Of a DNA stretch of 37,899 bases, positions 22,443-30,795 are shown piece after piece. The DNA is from Rugosimonospora africana. Lineage in GTDB: Bacteria > Actinomycetota > Actinomycetes > Mycobacteriales > Micromonosporaceae. Below the pieces are notes generated by a model that was not told where the DNA came from, did not search any database, and saw only the letters and a list, made by a program, of their open reading frames with translations. The DNA lies in assembly GCF_016862975.1 (NCBI RefSeq), contig NZ_BONZ01000115.1, positions 1-37,899 on the forward strand, in the 5' to 3' direction. Position 1 is the first letter of the stretch. The number at the start of each line of letters is the position of its first letter. Position numbers and translations under genes: made by a program.

Positions 22443-23618
22443 GTGACCGAATCACCACTGGAGCCCCCGCATCGAGGACACCGACGCCTTCGGATCGCCA
22501 TGGTCGTTCCACCCTGGTACGAGGTGCCACCGCTGGGGTACGGCGGCGTCGAGGTCATCGCCGGTGCACTGGTGGACGCGCTGGTGGCCCGGGGCCACGA
22601 GGTCACGCTGTTCGGCGCTGGTTCGCGAACCGGCACCGCCGCCTCTCACTTCATCGCGAGCAACCCGTCCTTGCAGCACGCCCGGCTCGGCCAGCTGCTG
22701 CCCGCTCTGGTGCACACCGCGCGAGTCAACAAGCTGATGAGCGAGGGCGAGTACGACGTCGTCCACGATCACACGACCGACGGCCCGGTCACGGCCGCCA
22801 TGCGCAAGGCCCCCACCGTCGTGACCGTGCACGGCATCGTGAACAGCGATCTCGGGGACTTCCTGGACGCCCTGGGCGACAGCGTGCGTCTGGTCGCGAT
22901 CTCCCGGTCCCAGCGGCAGTCGCGCCCGAGCCTGCCGTGGGCCGCGACGGTGCACAACGCCCTGCCGTACGTGGATCCGGTCGACGCGCCGCAGCGGCAC
23001 GACGGTCCGGTGCTGTGGCTCGCGCGGTTCAGCCCGGACAAGGGGCCGGACCTGGCGATCCAGGCGTGCCGGGAGGCCGGTCTGCCGCTGGTACTGGCCG
23101 GCAAGGCGAGCGAGCCGAGCGAGGCCAAGTACCTGGAAGAGGAGATCCGGCCGATGCTGCGCGACGACGACGACATCCAGTTGCTCGCCGACGCCGACCG
23201 GACAGTCACCGACAAACTGCTCGCCGAGGCCCGTTGCCTCATCATGCCGATCCGTTGGGACGAGCCGTTCGGGATGGTGATGATCGAGGCGATGGCGGTC
23301 GGCACCCCGGTGGTCGCGCTCAGCCGCGGCGCGGTACCGGAGCTGATCCGGGACGGGTTGACCGGCTGGGTACGCGGTCGCCCGGAGGACCTGCCCGCGG
23401 CACTGCACCGGATCGACGAGATCGACCCGGCCGACTGCGTGGCGCACGTGCGCGCCAACTTCTCCGCGCCGCTGATGGCTCGCCGGTACGAGCGGGTCTA
23501 CCTGGAAGCGGTGGACGCGGCGATGATCCCGGGCCGGCGCCGGCGCATGGTCGACTCCCGGCCGCAGCCGGTACCGGTGCTACGCCGTCCGGACCGGCGC
23601 ATGCCGTACGTCGGCTGA
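22443..23618 (+). CDS. Glycosyltransferase family 4 protein
   Basis: This 391-aa protein has a GT-B fold. The N-terminal domain begins IAMVVPPWYEVPPLGYGGVE, followed by DVVHDHTTDG and VVTVHGIVNSD. The C-terminal domain has VLWLARFSPDKGPDLAIQA, the EX7E-like PIRWDEPFGMVMIEAMAVG segment and VVALSRGAVPEL. These mark a retaining GT4 that probably uses a nucleotide sugar. The GTG start has AGAGG 9 nt ahead. Acceptor unknown. It is encoded alone. Its last 39 bp overlap the 3' end of the convergent regulator gene, with no terminator between them. Confidence 0.9.
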   Translation: MTESPLEPPHRGHRRLRIAMVVPPWYEVPPLGYGGVEVIAGALVDALVARGHEVTLFGAGSRTGTAASHFIASNPSLQHARLGQLLPALVHTARVNKLMSEGEYDVVHDHTTDGPVTAAMRKAPTVVTVHGIVNSDLGDFLDALGDSVRLVAISRSQRQSRPSLPWAATVHNALPYVDPVDAPQRHDGPVLWLARFSPDKGPDLAIQACREAGLPLVLAGKASEPSEAKYLEEEIRPMLRDDDDIQLLADADRTVTDKLLAEARCLIMPIRWDEPFGMVMIEAMAVGTPVVALSRGAVPELIRDGLTGWVRGRPEDLPAALHRIDEIDPADCVAHVRANFSAPLMARRYERVYLEAVDAAMIPGRRRRMVDSRPQPVPVLRRPDRRMPYVG

Positions 23619-25148
23619 CCCGGAACGCCACAGCCGCCGGCGGTTCGGCCCCATGCCGGTCGCCAGGATCTCGCGCACCAGTGGGTAGCGGAACCTGAAT
23701 CCGTAACGGGTCTCGTCCAGGATCCGGTACCGTCGCGCCGCGTCGAGCTTGTCGAGCACCAGCTCGGCGTCGCGCTCGTCGGTGGCCAGCTGCCCGACGC
23801 TGACCGTCGGGCCGGCCAGCGCCATCCGGCGCAGCAGCAGCACCACCGGCTCCGGCAGCGCGGAGAGCTGGTGCACCACGGCCATCCGCAGGTGCCACGG
23901 CACCGCCTGCCCGGCGACTGTCGATCCGGGCTCCGCCGCGCGCCCGTCAACAGCCCGCCCGTCGACCGTCTGAGTGTTGACCGTCTGAGTGTTGATCGCC
24001 TGTTCCTGGACCGCCTGCCTGTCGAGGGTGGCGCGGGTCAGCTCGACGAGAAACAACGGCAGCCCGCCGGAGAGCCGGGCGATCCTGGCGCGCGCGGAGT
24101 CGGACAGCGTCGCCTCTCCCGCGGTCGCGGTGATGAGCGCGTCCGCCTCCGGCGGGGTCAGCGGGGCCAGCCGGCGCCCGCGTACCAGGTGCAGCCGGGC
24201 CAGATCGGCGGCGCACAGCGCGAGCGGCGTCCCGGGTACCACGTCGCCGGTGCGGCACGCGGTGACCACCCGCAGGTACGGCCAGCACCGGCGGACCAGA
24301 TACGCGACCAGCTCCGCGGTGTCCGGCCCGGCCCAGTGCAGGTCGTCGAGGACGAGCAGGAGACGGCCGGTGCCGGCGATGTTGTCCAGGAACCGGCCGA
24401 CCGCCTCGAACATCAGCCGGCGGTCCTGCGGGGCTGTCGACCCGCGGTTTCCGGGGTCTGTGCTCGCCTCCGCGACAAACCGGCTCCGGCTGCGCTCAGA
24501 CGGTGCCGCGGGGTCCGGGCTCGCCTCCGCCACCCGGCTCCGGCCGCGCACAGCGGGGTGAAGCTCCGGCAACAACAACTCCAGCCCGGCACAGCCGCGC
24601 AGCATGGCTGCCAGCGCGCTGGGCGGGGTACGCCGGACGTGATCGGCCAGCGCGGCGGCGAGCGGCGAGTACGGATCGCTGTCCCGCCGGCCGACTCCGG
24701 CCAGCACCGGCATCCCGATCCGGGTACCCAGCGCGATGGCCTCGGCAAGCAGCCGTGACTTGCCGATGCCGGCCTCGCCGTCGTAGCTGAGCACGGCCGA
24801 ACCGTTCCCGGTCAGGTGCGCGTGCAGCTCGGCCAGTTCGGTGCGCCGGCCGACCAGCGGGCCGGCCGGGCCGGCGATGGGCAGCAGAGCGCCGACCGGA
24901 ACCGTGCGCCGCCGGCCGTGCGCCGCGGCCGAACGCAGGCCGGTGCGCTGCGCGCCGGTCAGGTCCAGCGCGGCGGCCAGCCGGTCGAGGGTCAGCCGCC
25001 GGGGGTGGCGGCTGCCGCATTCCAGACTGCTGATTGCCCGCACCGAGAGTTCCGCTCGGTCGGCCAACTGCTCCTGAGTCAGCCCCGCGGCCCGGCGCAG
25101 CCGGGCCAGGAGGGTGCCGAAGGAGTCCTCCCACTCCTGCGCCGGCAT
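23580..25148 (-). CDS. XRE-type regulator with AAA ATPase domain, probably C-terminally shortened
   Basis: This 522-aa protein starts with an XRE helix-turn-helix (residues 10-75; AGLTQEQLADRAELSVRAIS). An AAA/STAND-type ATPase follows with Walker A GEAGIGKS (124-131) and Walker B LLLVLDDLHWAG. It belongs to the large regulators that usually carry several hundred residues of TPR repeats after the ATPase. Here it stops shortly after FRYPLVREILATGMGPNRRR, about where the TPR region should start, inside the 3' end of the convergent glycosyltransferase gene. Two repeat-expanded, Ser/Pro/Thr-rich insertions occur inside the ATPase region (24453-24553 and 23961-23990). The ATG is supported by GGGGAGG. 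It may be a decayed or repurposed regulator; targets unknown. Confidence 0.82.
   Translation of the reverse strand: MPAQEWEDSFGTLLARLRRAAGLTQEQLADRAELSVRAISSLECGSRHPRRLTLDRLAAALDLTGAQRTGLRSAAAHGRRRTVPVGALLPIAGPAGPLVGRRTELAELHAHLTGNGSAVLSYDGEAGIGKSRLLAEAIALGTRIGMPVLAGVGRRDSDPYSPLAAALADHVRRTPPSALAAMLRGCAGLELLLPELHPAVRGRSRVAEASPDPAAPSERSRSRFVAEASTDPGNRGSTAPQDRRLMFEAVGRFLDNIAGTGRLLLVLDDLHWAGPDTAELVAYLVRRCWPYLRVVTACRTGDVVPGTPLALCAADLARLHLVRGRRLAPLTPPEADALITATAGEATLSDSARARIARLSGGLPLFLVELTRATLDRQAVQEQAINTQTVNTQTVDGRAVDGRAAEPGSTVAGQAVPWHLRMAVVHQLSALPEPVVLLLRRMALAGPTVSVGQLATDERDAELVLDKLDAARRYRILDETRYGFRFRYPLVREILATGMGPNRRRLWRSGSADVRHAPVRTA
23961..23990. repeat. 15-bp tandem repeat in the XRE-AAA regulator
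   Basis: GT(C/T)GACCGTCTGAGT is repeated at 23961-23975 and 23976-23990, with a decayed third unit after it. It encodes a repeated N-T-Q-T-V motif on the minus strand, an expansion of unstructured sequence. Confidence 0.85.
24453..24553. repeat. Imperfect 45-bp duplication in the XRE-AAA regulator
   Basis: Segments 24453-24499 and 24510-24553 share the core GCTCGCCTCCGC, CCGGCTCCGGC and CGC(T/A)CAG. They encode two copies of an R-S-R-(F)-V-A-E-A-S-x-D-P peptide between conserved ATPase blocks. The duplication is in frame. Confidence 0.8.
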
Positions 25149-25276
25149 GACGCCTCCCCACGGTCGACGATGACCTACCGGTTGGTGCTTGGCGGGACCG
25201 CCCGGGTGCGACGGGTGGGCGCCGGTCGGCGTACCCGTGGCACCGTTCCAAACACCCGGTGGGCAGGCACGCTGTG

Positions 25277-25310
25277 TTGACGTTGTTGCAAGAGTTTTAC
25301 ATATCTAGAT
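25277..25310. promoter_or_regulatory. A/T-rich promoter/operator region of the S53 peptidase gene
   Basis: This is the most A/T-rich patch of the 330-nt gap between the XRE-AAA regulator and the peptidase. It has TTGACG at 25277-25282 (possible -35) and a perfect ATCTAGAT palindrome at 25303-25310, extended imperfectly on both sides. A good -10 hexamer is not evident. It could serve the divergent regulator as well. Confidence 0.4.
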
Positions 25311-25419
25311 GTGTTTGTCACAGGGAAAGTTAAGACTCCTGCGAGAAACAAGTGGGTCGGCTGTGTGGGTTGTGCGTGGTCTTACCTCAGTTAAAGCCAT
25401 CAATGGAGGGGGGAATCCG

Positions 25420-25458
25420 GTGAGCCACGAGCACGGATCCCCGGAACCATCCTGGTGA
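25420..25458 (+). CDS. 12-codon upstream ORF ahead of the S53 peptidase
   Basis: The GTG at 25420 is preceded by an excellent ribosome site, GGAGGGGGG (25405-25413), and encodes VSHEHGSPEPSW then TGA. The stop lies 20 nt before the peptidase ATG, which has its own GGAGGAG. It could be a leader peptide or an accident of a purine-rich leader. Confidence 0.35.
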   Translation: MSHEHGSPEPSW

Positions 25459-25478
25459 CCCCTGCATTGGAGGAGAAC

Positions 25479-27404
25479 ATGCGGGTTAGACCCCCGGTGC
25501 TCGTCGCGATCGGCGCTGCGGCGGTACTCACCGCCGGTGTGCTGGCCGCGGCACCCGCGTCCGCGGCGACCACCGCCGCGACCCCCGGCTACACGCACAG
25601 CTGCGCCAGCGCCAAGGCGCACGAGATGACCTGCTTCGCCCTGCGCCGTACCGATATGGCCAACGCGCACACCGTCGCCCCGAACGCGGCACCCTCGGGC
25701 TACGGGCCGTCCGACCTGAAGAGCGCGTACAAGCTCCCGGCCGGTAGCACCACCGCCACGGTCGCGATCGTCGACGCGTACGACGACCCGAACGCCGCGT
25801 CCGACCTGGCAGCCTACCGCTCGCAGTACGGGCTGCCGGCCTGCACCACGGCCAACGGCTGCTTCTCCAAGGTGAACCAGAACGGATCCACCACCTCGCT
25901 GCCCTCCCCGGACAGCGGCTGGGCCGGTGAGATCTCGCTCGACGTCGACATGGTCTCGGCGATCTGCCCGAGCTGCCACATTCTCCTGGTCGAGGCGAAC
26001 TCGCCCAGCGACGCCAACCTGTACGCGGCCGAGGACTACGCGGCGGCGCACGCCAAGTACGTGTCCAACAGTTGGGGCGGTGGCGAGTACTCCGGCCAGA
26101 CCACCGACGACTCGCACTTCAACCACCCGGGCGTGGCCATCACGGTCAGCTCCGGCGACGACGGCAACGGCGCCGAGTACCCGGCCACCTCGCGGTACGT
26201 CGTCGCGGTCGGCGGCACCTCGCTGCGCACCGCGAGCAACTCCCGCGGCTGGACGGAGACGGCGTGGAACGGCGCCGGCTCGGGCTGCTCCTCGTACGAC
26301 GCCAAGCCCACGTTCCAGACTGTCACCACCGGCTGCTCCCGTCGGGCCGAGGCGGACGTGTCCGCGGTCGCCGACCCGAACACCGGCCTCGCCGTGTACC
26401 AGACGTACGGCGGCAGCGGCTGGGAGGTGTACGGCGGCACCAGCGCGTCCGCCCCGCAGATCGCGGCCGTGTACGCACTCGCCGGTACCCCGGGCTCCTC
26501 GGACCAGCCGGCCTCCTACCCGTACGCGCACACCGGCAACCTGTTCGACGTGACCAGCGGCAGCAACGGCTCCTGCGGGTCGCCGATGTGCACCTCGGGC
26601 ACCGGCTGGGACGGGCCGACCGGACTCGGTACCCCGAACGGCACGGCCGCCTTCACGGCTGGTGGCGGCACCGGCGGCGTCTCGGTGAACAACCCGGGTA
26701 ACCAGACCGGCACCGTGGGCACCCCGGCCAGCCTGACGTTGTCCGCCTCCGGTGGCACCGGCTCGTTCACCTGGTCCGCGTCCGGCCTGCCGAGCGGGCT
26801 GTCGCTGAACTCGTCGACCGGCGTCATCAGCGGTACCCCGACCACGGCCGCCACCTACTCCGTGACGGTCACCGCCACCAGCGGCGGCCAGAGCGGCAGC
26901 GCGTCGTTCACCTGGACGATCAACCCGACCGGCGGTGGCGGCTGCACCGGGGCCGGCCAGAAGCTGGGCAACCCGGGCTTCGAGACCGGCAGCGCCTCCC
27001 CGTGGACGGCGAGCGCTGGTGTCGTCGACAACAGCTCCGGTGAGGCGGCGCACTCCGGCTCCTGGAAGGCGTGGCTCGACGGGTACGGCACGACGCACAC
27101 CGACACGCTGAGCCAGACCGTCAGCATCCCGTCCGGGTGCAGCTCCTACACGTTCAGCTTCTACCTGCACATCGACTCGTCCGAGACCACCACGACGACG
27201 CAGTACGACACGCTGACCGTGAAGGTCGGTTCGACCACCGTGGCCACGTACTCGAACCTGAACAAGGCCACCGGGTACACGCAGCGGTCGTTCAACGTGG
27301 CCAGCTTCGCCGGCCAGACCGTGTCCATCTCGTTCAGCGGCAGCGAGGACTCCTCGCTGCAGACCTCGTTCGTCATCGACGACACGGCGCTGACCGTGAG
27401 CTGA
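25479..27404 (+). CDS. Secreted S53 (sedolisin-like) serine peptidase with C-terminal modules
   Basis: This 641-aa secreted enzyme has signal peptide residues 1-29 (ending APASA). The catalytic domain (about 72-405) keeps all sedolisin residues: Glu151 and Asp155 in GEISLDVDM, the oxyanion Asp in SSGDDGN (D227/D228), and Ser322 in GGTSASAP. The usual propeptide of about 170 residues is absent; only about 45 residues separate the signal from SGYGPSDLKSAYKLP. After it come a He_PIG-type Ig-like domain (about 408-490; LSASGGTGSFTW, SGVISGTP-like) and a beta-sandwich (about 500-641; NPGFETGSASPWTAS), which resembles carbohydrate- or substrate-binding modules. The start is chosen for GGAGGAG at the right spacing. 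A strong terminator follows. Confidence 0.9.
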   Translation: MRVRPPVLVAIGAAAVLTAGVLAAAPASAATTAATPGYTHSCASAKAHEMTCFALRRTDMANAHTVAPNAAPSGYGPSDLKSAYKLPAGSTTATVAIVDAYDDPNAASDLAAYRSQYGLPACTTANGCFSKVNQNGSTTSLPSPDSGWAGEISLDVDMVSAICPSCHILLVEANSPSDANLYAAEDYAAAHAKYVSNSWGGGEYSGQTTDDSHFNHPGVAITVSSGDDGNGAEYPATSRYVVAVGGTSLRTASNSRGWTETAWNGAGSGCSSYDAKPTFQTVTTGCSRRAEADVSAVADPNTGLAVYQTYGGSGWEVYGGTSASAPQIAAVYALAGTPGSSDQPASYPYAHTGNLFDVTSGSNGSCGSPMCTSGTGWDGPTGLGTPNGTAAFTAGGGTGGVSVNNPGNQTGTVGTPASLTLSASGGTGSFTWSASGLPSGLSLNSSTGVISGTPTTAATYSVTVTATSGGQSGSASFTWTINPTGGGGCTGAGQKLGNPGFETGSASPWTASAGVVDNSSGEAAHSGSWKAWLDGYGTTHTDTLSQTVSIPSGCSSYTFSFYLHIDSSETTTTTQYDTLTVKVGSTTVATYSNLNKATGYTQRSFNVASFAGQTVSISFSGSEDSSLQTSFVIDDTALTVS

Positions 27405-27431
27405 CCGGTTACTCCACCAGTACGGCAACTC

Positions 27432-27464
27432 CACCGGGCCCGGGGGCGACCCCCGGGCCCGGTG
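27432..27464 (+). terminator. Terminator of the S53 peptidase gene
   Basis: CACCGGGCCCGGGGG (27432-27446) pairs perfectly with CCCCCGGGCCCGGTG (27450-27464) over a 3-nt loop, giving a 15-bp G/C stem 28 nt after the stop. No T-tract. Each arm also contains a smaller palindrome (CCGGGCCCGG). Confidence 0.9.
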
Positions 27465-27517
27465 CGCCATCTGAGCGGATGGTTTGGGCGGCAGCCGGTG
27501 GCGGGAACTGTCCGCGC

Positions 27518-29164
27518 ATGAGTGAGCGCTGGTACGAGCAGGCCGTGGTGTACTGCCTGGAGGCGGAGTCCTTCCAGGACTCGGACGGCGACGGGATCGG
27601 TGACTTCCGGGGCCTGATCGGCCGGCTGGACTACCTGGCCCGGCTCGGCGTCACCTGCCTGTGGCTCAACCCGATCCACCCGTCGCCGCGCAGGGACGGC
27701 GGGTACGACATCACCGACTTCTACACCGTCGATCCCCGGCTGGGTTCCCTCGGCGACTTCGCCGAACTGCTGCACCAGGCCGGCAACCGGGGCATCAAGG
27801 TGCTCATCGACCTGGTCGTGAACCACACGTCCGACGAGCACCCGTGGTTCGTCTCCGCGTGCTCGTCGGCGGACTCGCCGTACCGCGACTGGTACGTGTG
27901 GTCGGACAAGGAGCCGTCCGATCGGTACCAGGGCATGGTGTTCCCCGGTGAGCAGAGGGAGACCTGGTCGTACCACCGCAAAGCGCACGCCTGGTACTAC
28001 CACCGCTTCTACGACTTCCAGCCGGACCTCAACATGGCCAACCCGGCCGTCCGGGCCGAGGTCAAGAAGATCATGGGCTTCTGGCTGCAGCTCGGCGTGG
28101 CCGGGTTCCGGATGGACGCGGTGCCGTTCATCATCGAGCTGACCGAGCCCGACGTGACCGACCCGAAGCACGACTTCGAGCTGCTCACCGAGCTGCGCCA
28201 GCATGTCTCCTGGCGGGCCGGCGACGCGGTGCTGCTGGCCGAGGCGAACGTCGCCCCTGACGAACTGGTGCACTACGTCGGCGACCGGGGCGGGTCGACC
28301 AACCGCATCCACATGATGTTCGACTTCCTGCTCAACGACCGGCTGGTACTCGCACTCGCCCGAAGCAACGCGGAGCCGATCGTCGAGGCGCTGCGCAGCA
28401 CGCCGTCGCTGCCGGCGGGTGGGCAGTGGGCCACCTTCCTGCGCAACCACGACGAGATCGACCTGTCCCGGCTCACCGCCGACCAGCGTGCCGAGGTGTT
28501 CACCCAGTTCGGGCCGGACGAGAACATGCGGCTCTACGACCGGGGCATCCGTCGCAGGCTCGCCCCGATGCTGGGTGGCGACCGGCGCCGGCTGGAGTTG
28601 GCGTACTCGCTGCAGTTCACGCTGCGCGGCACACCGGTGCTGCGCTACGGCGAGGAGATCGGCATGGGCGACGACCTCACGTTGCCCGGCCGGGAGGCGA
28701 TCCGTACCCCGATGCAGTGGTCCGACCAGGTGGGCGGCGGCTTCACCACGTCCGCGGAGCCGGTCCGGCCGGTCGTCGCGAAGGGCCGGTACGGGTACCG
28801 GAGTGTCAATGTCACCGATCAGCGGCACGATCCCGGCTCGCTACTGGCCTGGTTCGAGCGCATGATCCGTACGCTGCGGGAGAGCCCCGAGGTGGGCGCC
28901 GGCCGGTGCAGCCCGGTCGACCTGGAGCTTCCCGCGTCGGTACTCGTGCACCGGGCGGACGGGCCGACCGGCACCATGCTGTTCCTGCACAACCTGGGTA
29001 CCGAGCCGGTACTGCTGGATCTGGGCCGGCTGGCGGCCGAGGCGGACCATCCGAACCAGGTGTTCGGCAACCAGGAGTACGCGGACGTCGACGGCCTGGC
29101 GAAGCTGGAACTGGACGGCTACGGGTACCGGTGGATCCGGCTGCACCGCAACCCGGTGGGTTGA
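27518..29164 (+). CDS. GH13 enzyme, trehalose-synthase-like
   Basis: This 548-aa cytosolic alpha-glucan enzyme matches trehalose synthase (TreS, maltose to trehalose) in layout: WYEQAVVYCLEAESFQDSDG at the start, GGYDITDFYTVDP, region I DLVVNHTSDEHPWF, YDFQPDLNMANPAV, region II GFRMDAVPF (nucleophile D200), region III LLAEANV (acid E242), region IV FLRNHDEIDL (D312), then GIRRRLAPMLGGDRRR and GTPVLRYGEEIGMGD. It is diverged from the well-studied TreS (for example E-A-E-S-F for V-R-A-F), so activity may differ. ATG chosen because the conserved start follows at once; its ribosome site (GCGGGAA) is weak and distant. No signal peptide. Confidence 0.87.
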   Translation: MSERWYEQAVVYCLEAESFQDSDGDGIGDFRGLIGRLDYLARLGVTCLWLNPIHPSPRRDGGYDITDFYTVDPRLGSLGDFAELLHQAGNRGIKVLIDLVVNHTSDEHPWFVSACSSADSPYRDWYVWSDKEPSDRYQGMVFPGEQRETWSYHRKAHAWYYHRFYDFQPDLNMANPAVRAEVKKIMGFWLQLGVAGFRMDAVPFIIELTEPDVTDPKHDFELLTELRQHVSWRAGDAVLLAEANVAPDELVHYVGDRGGSTNRIHMMFDFLLNDRLVLALARSNAEPIVEALRSTPSLPAGGQWATFLRNHDEIDLSRLTADQRAEVFTQFGPDENMRLYDRGIRRRLAPMLGGDRRRLELAYSLQFTLRGTPVLRYGEEIGMGDDLTLPGREAIRTPMQWSDQVGGGFTTSAEPVRPVVAKGRYGYRSVNVTDQRHDPGSLLAWFERMIRTLRESPEVGAGRCSPVDLELPASVLVHRADGPTGTMLFLHNLGTEPVLLDLGRLAAEADHPNQVFGNQEYADVDGLAKLELDGYGYRWIRLHRNPVG

Positions 29165-29165
29165 C

Positions 29166-29184
29166 CACCGGTACGCCGCCGGTG
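29166..29184 (+). terminator. Weak hairpin after the GH13 gene
   Basis: CACCGG (29166-29171) and CCGGTG (29179-29184) pair across 7 nt right after the GH13 stop and 17 nt before the next start. It is short and could be chance in DNA of this composition. Confidence 0.3.
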
Positions 29185-29201
29185 CGGCAGAATCCCTTCT
29201 G

Positions 29202-29465
29202 ATGAGTACCCAGGAGATCGTCACCCGGCTGGCTGCCGCGCTCCAGAAGCTCGAGCAGGGCCAGGCCAAGGCCGCTTCGGCCGCACAGGACTTCGACGAG
29301 GCACGGGCACTGGTCGGCGATGCCCTCCAGGGTGGGATGGCCGGGCCGCTGCTCGGGCTGATCGACACGCTCCGCGCGGCCGCCGCGCAGGCGTCCCGCT
29401 CGGGTGCGGCGCGCGATCGGGTCCAGGAGACCATCCACAAGGCTCAGGGCCTGGGCGACTTCTGA
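29202..29465 (+). CDS. Small coiled helical protein, DUF6244-like
   Basis: This 87-aa protein is almost entirely helix-forming: EIVTRLAAALQKLEQGQAKA, a DEAR-A-L segment, GPLLGLIDTLRAAAAQASRS and RVQETIHKAQGL. It resembles the DUF6244 family, which I associate with Micromonosporaceae. Function unknown. It starts 37 nt after the GH13 gene with only a weak ribosome site. Its 3' end runs into three CTTCTGAG repeats (29459-29466, 29491-29498, 29509-29516) that suggest local duplication of the stop region. Confidence 0.7.
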   Translation: MSTQEIVTRLAAALQKLEQGQAKAASAAQDFDEARALVGDALQGGMAGPLLGLIDTLRAAAAQASRSGAARDRVQETIHKAQGLGDF

Positions 29466-29559
29466 GGCCCGCCGTCCCGCCACTCCGCCGCTTCTGAGGC
29501 TCCGGCCGCTTCTGAGACCCGCCGCGGGTGGGGGCGGAAGGGCGACCAGCGCGGTGCGT

Positions 29560-30576
29560 TCAGCGGACCGCGGTGGGCTCGGGCCGGCGAGTGGATCGGG
29601 TACGGCGCGGACCCGGCGGCCTGCGGTCCCCGCGGTCGCCGCGCCCACCGGGCCGGGACGCCGCGAACAGGCCGCCCTGCGCGGCGAACCGGGGAAACGT
29701 CAGGCGCAACGCGTCCGCCCCGTAGAGAGCGACGGCCAGGCCGTGTGCCTGCGGCGACCAGTCGGCGGCGTCGGGTCCATGCTCTGGAGTCAGGTCGGCG
29801 TGCCGCCTGCGCAGCCTGCGCATCAGGCGCCGGCCGGCGCCGGTGCGCCCGGGCAGCAACGCCAGTCCCGCGACCGCCGCGGCCAGCACGAGCAGCGCCA
29901 CCGCGGCCAGCGTCGGGTGCCCGCCCATCGCCGCGGCCGGATCCACCCCGCCGGCACTCACCCGGTCAACGTCCGCCCCGCCGGTTCCGAACAGCCCGGC
30001 GACGACCAGCAACCCGACGACGGTCGACAGGGCGGCGGCGACCGCCACGGTCCGCAGCGCGTACCTGCGCCGGACGGGCAGCATCAGGCCGGCACCCGCC
30101 AGTCCGGCCGCCAGGTCGGTGAGGCCGCCGCGTACCGAGCCACGGGTGGTCAACTCGCGCGGGCCGACCGGGTGCGTGAGCGATTCGTACACCAGCCGGG
30201 CGAGCGGGTCACAGCCGTGCGGCAGCCCGCCGCTGCGTCGTACCGTGCCCGGTGCCGCGGCGTCCACGGCGGCCCGGGCGTGCAGCAGCACCAGAGCGGT
30301 GACGACGGCTGCCGCCGGCCCGGAGCGCAGCAGGGCGACCTCGGTCGGGCGTAGGTCGCGTGCGGTGCGGCGGCGTAGCGGGAACCGGAGGCGCAGCGGG
30401 ACCGCGACCGCGAGCAGGACGGCGTTGACGATGAGCGCGGCGTTGACGATGAGCGCGGCGTTGGCCACGACCACGGCGGTGCCGGCGATGACGGCGTGGC
30501 CGGCGGCAACGGTGTTGGCCACGACGACGGCGTCGCCGACGAGCACGGCGTACGCGAGGATCAGGCCGCCACTCAT
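29560..30576 (-). CDS. TIGR04222-family membrane protein
   Basis: This 338-aa protein has a hydrophobic N-terminus (residues 1-55) built of quasi-repeats (VVVAN, AALIVN, AALIVNAVLL). The TIGR04222 hallmark LRPTEVALLRSGPAAAVVTAL and LHARAAVDA follow, then two C-terminal helix pairs (LRTVAVAAALSTVVGLLVVAG and TLAAVALLVLAAAVAGLALL). The C-terminal tail is basic and disordered and lacks the usual Gly/Ser/Cys-rich end of the family. GGAGGT precedes the ATG by 4 nt, which decides the start; the open frame extends 258 codons upstream but without coding support. Function unknown. Confidence 0.82.
   Translation of the reverse strand: MSGGLILAYAVLVGDAVVVANTVAAGHAVIAGTAVVVANAALIVNAALIVNAVLLAVAVPLRLRFPLRRRTARDLRPTEVALLRSGPAAAVVTALVLLHARAAVDAAAPGTVRRSGGLPHGCDPLARLVYESLTHPVGPRELTTRGSVRGGLTDLAAGLAGAGLMLPVRRRYALRTVAVAAALSTVVGLLVVAGLFGTGGADVDRVSAGGVDPAAAMGGHPTLAAVALLVLAAAVAGLALLPGRTGAGRRLMRRLRRRHADLTPEHGPDAADWSPQAHGLAVALYGADALRLTFPRFAAQGGLFAASRPGGRGDRGDRRPPGPRRTRSTRRPEPTAVR
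30422..30457. repeat. 18-bp tandem repeat in the TIGR04222 gene
   Basis: GCGTTGACGATGAGCGCG is present twice, exactly, at 30422-30439 and 30440-30457, with a partial third copy after it. It keeps the frame and adds a six-residue (N-A-A-L-I-V) block to a membrane helix. Confidence 0.95.
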
Positions 30577-30644
30577 TGTCACCTCCGCACCACGCTCATG
30601 GGACCAGTGTGTGCGGGCGACGCAACTCCCGGCCCGCGTTCGGC

Positions 30645-30723
30645 GAGCCGACCGTTGTCCGAGCGGACGGCGCCCGAGCCGGCAGTTGTGCGAGCCGACG
30701 GTTGCCCGAGCCGACGGTTGTCC
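30645..30723. repeat. Five imperfect 16-bp direct repeats between divergent membrane-protein genes
   Basis: Units at 30645-30660, 30661-30675, 30676-30691, 30692-30707 and 30708-30723 fit GAGCCGACGGTTGTCC (copy 5). Copies 1 and 4 differ from it at one position; copies 2 (15 bp) and 3 are more decayed. They fill the gap between the TIGR04222 gene and the plus-strand membrane protein, 70-150 nt from each start. Confidence 0.9.
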
Positions 30724-30795
30724 GGCGTGTGGGTCGTTCGGGTGGTCGCGCGGCGCCCATGGTTCATCGATGACGAACCGGCGTAACGTGCTAAT

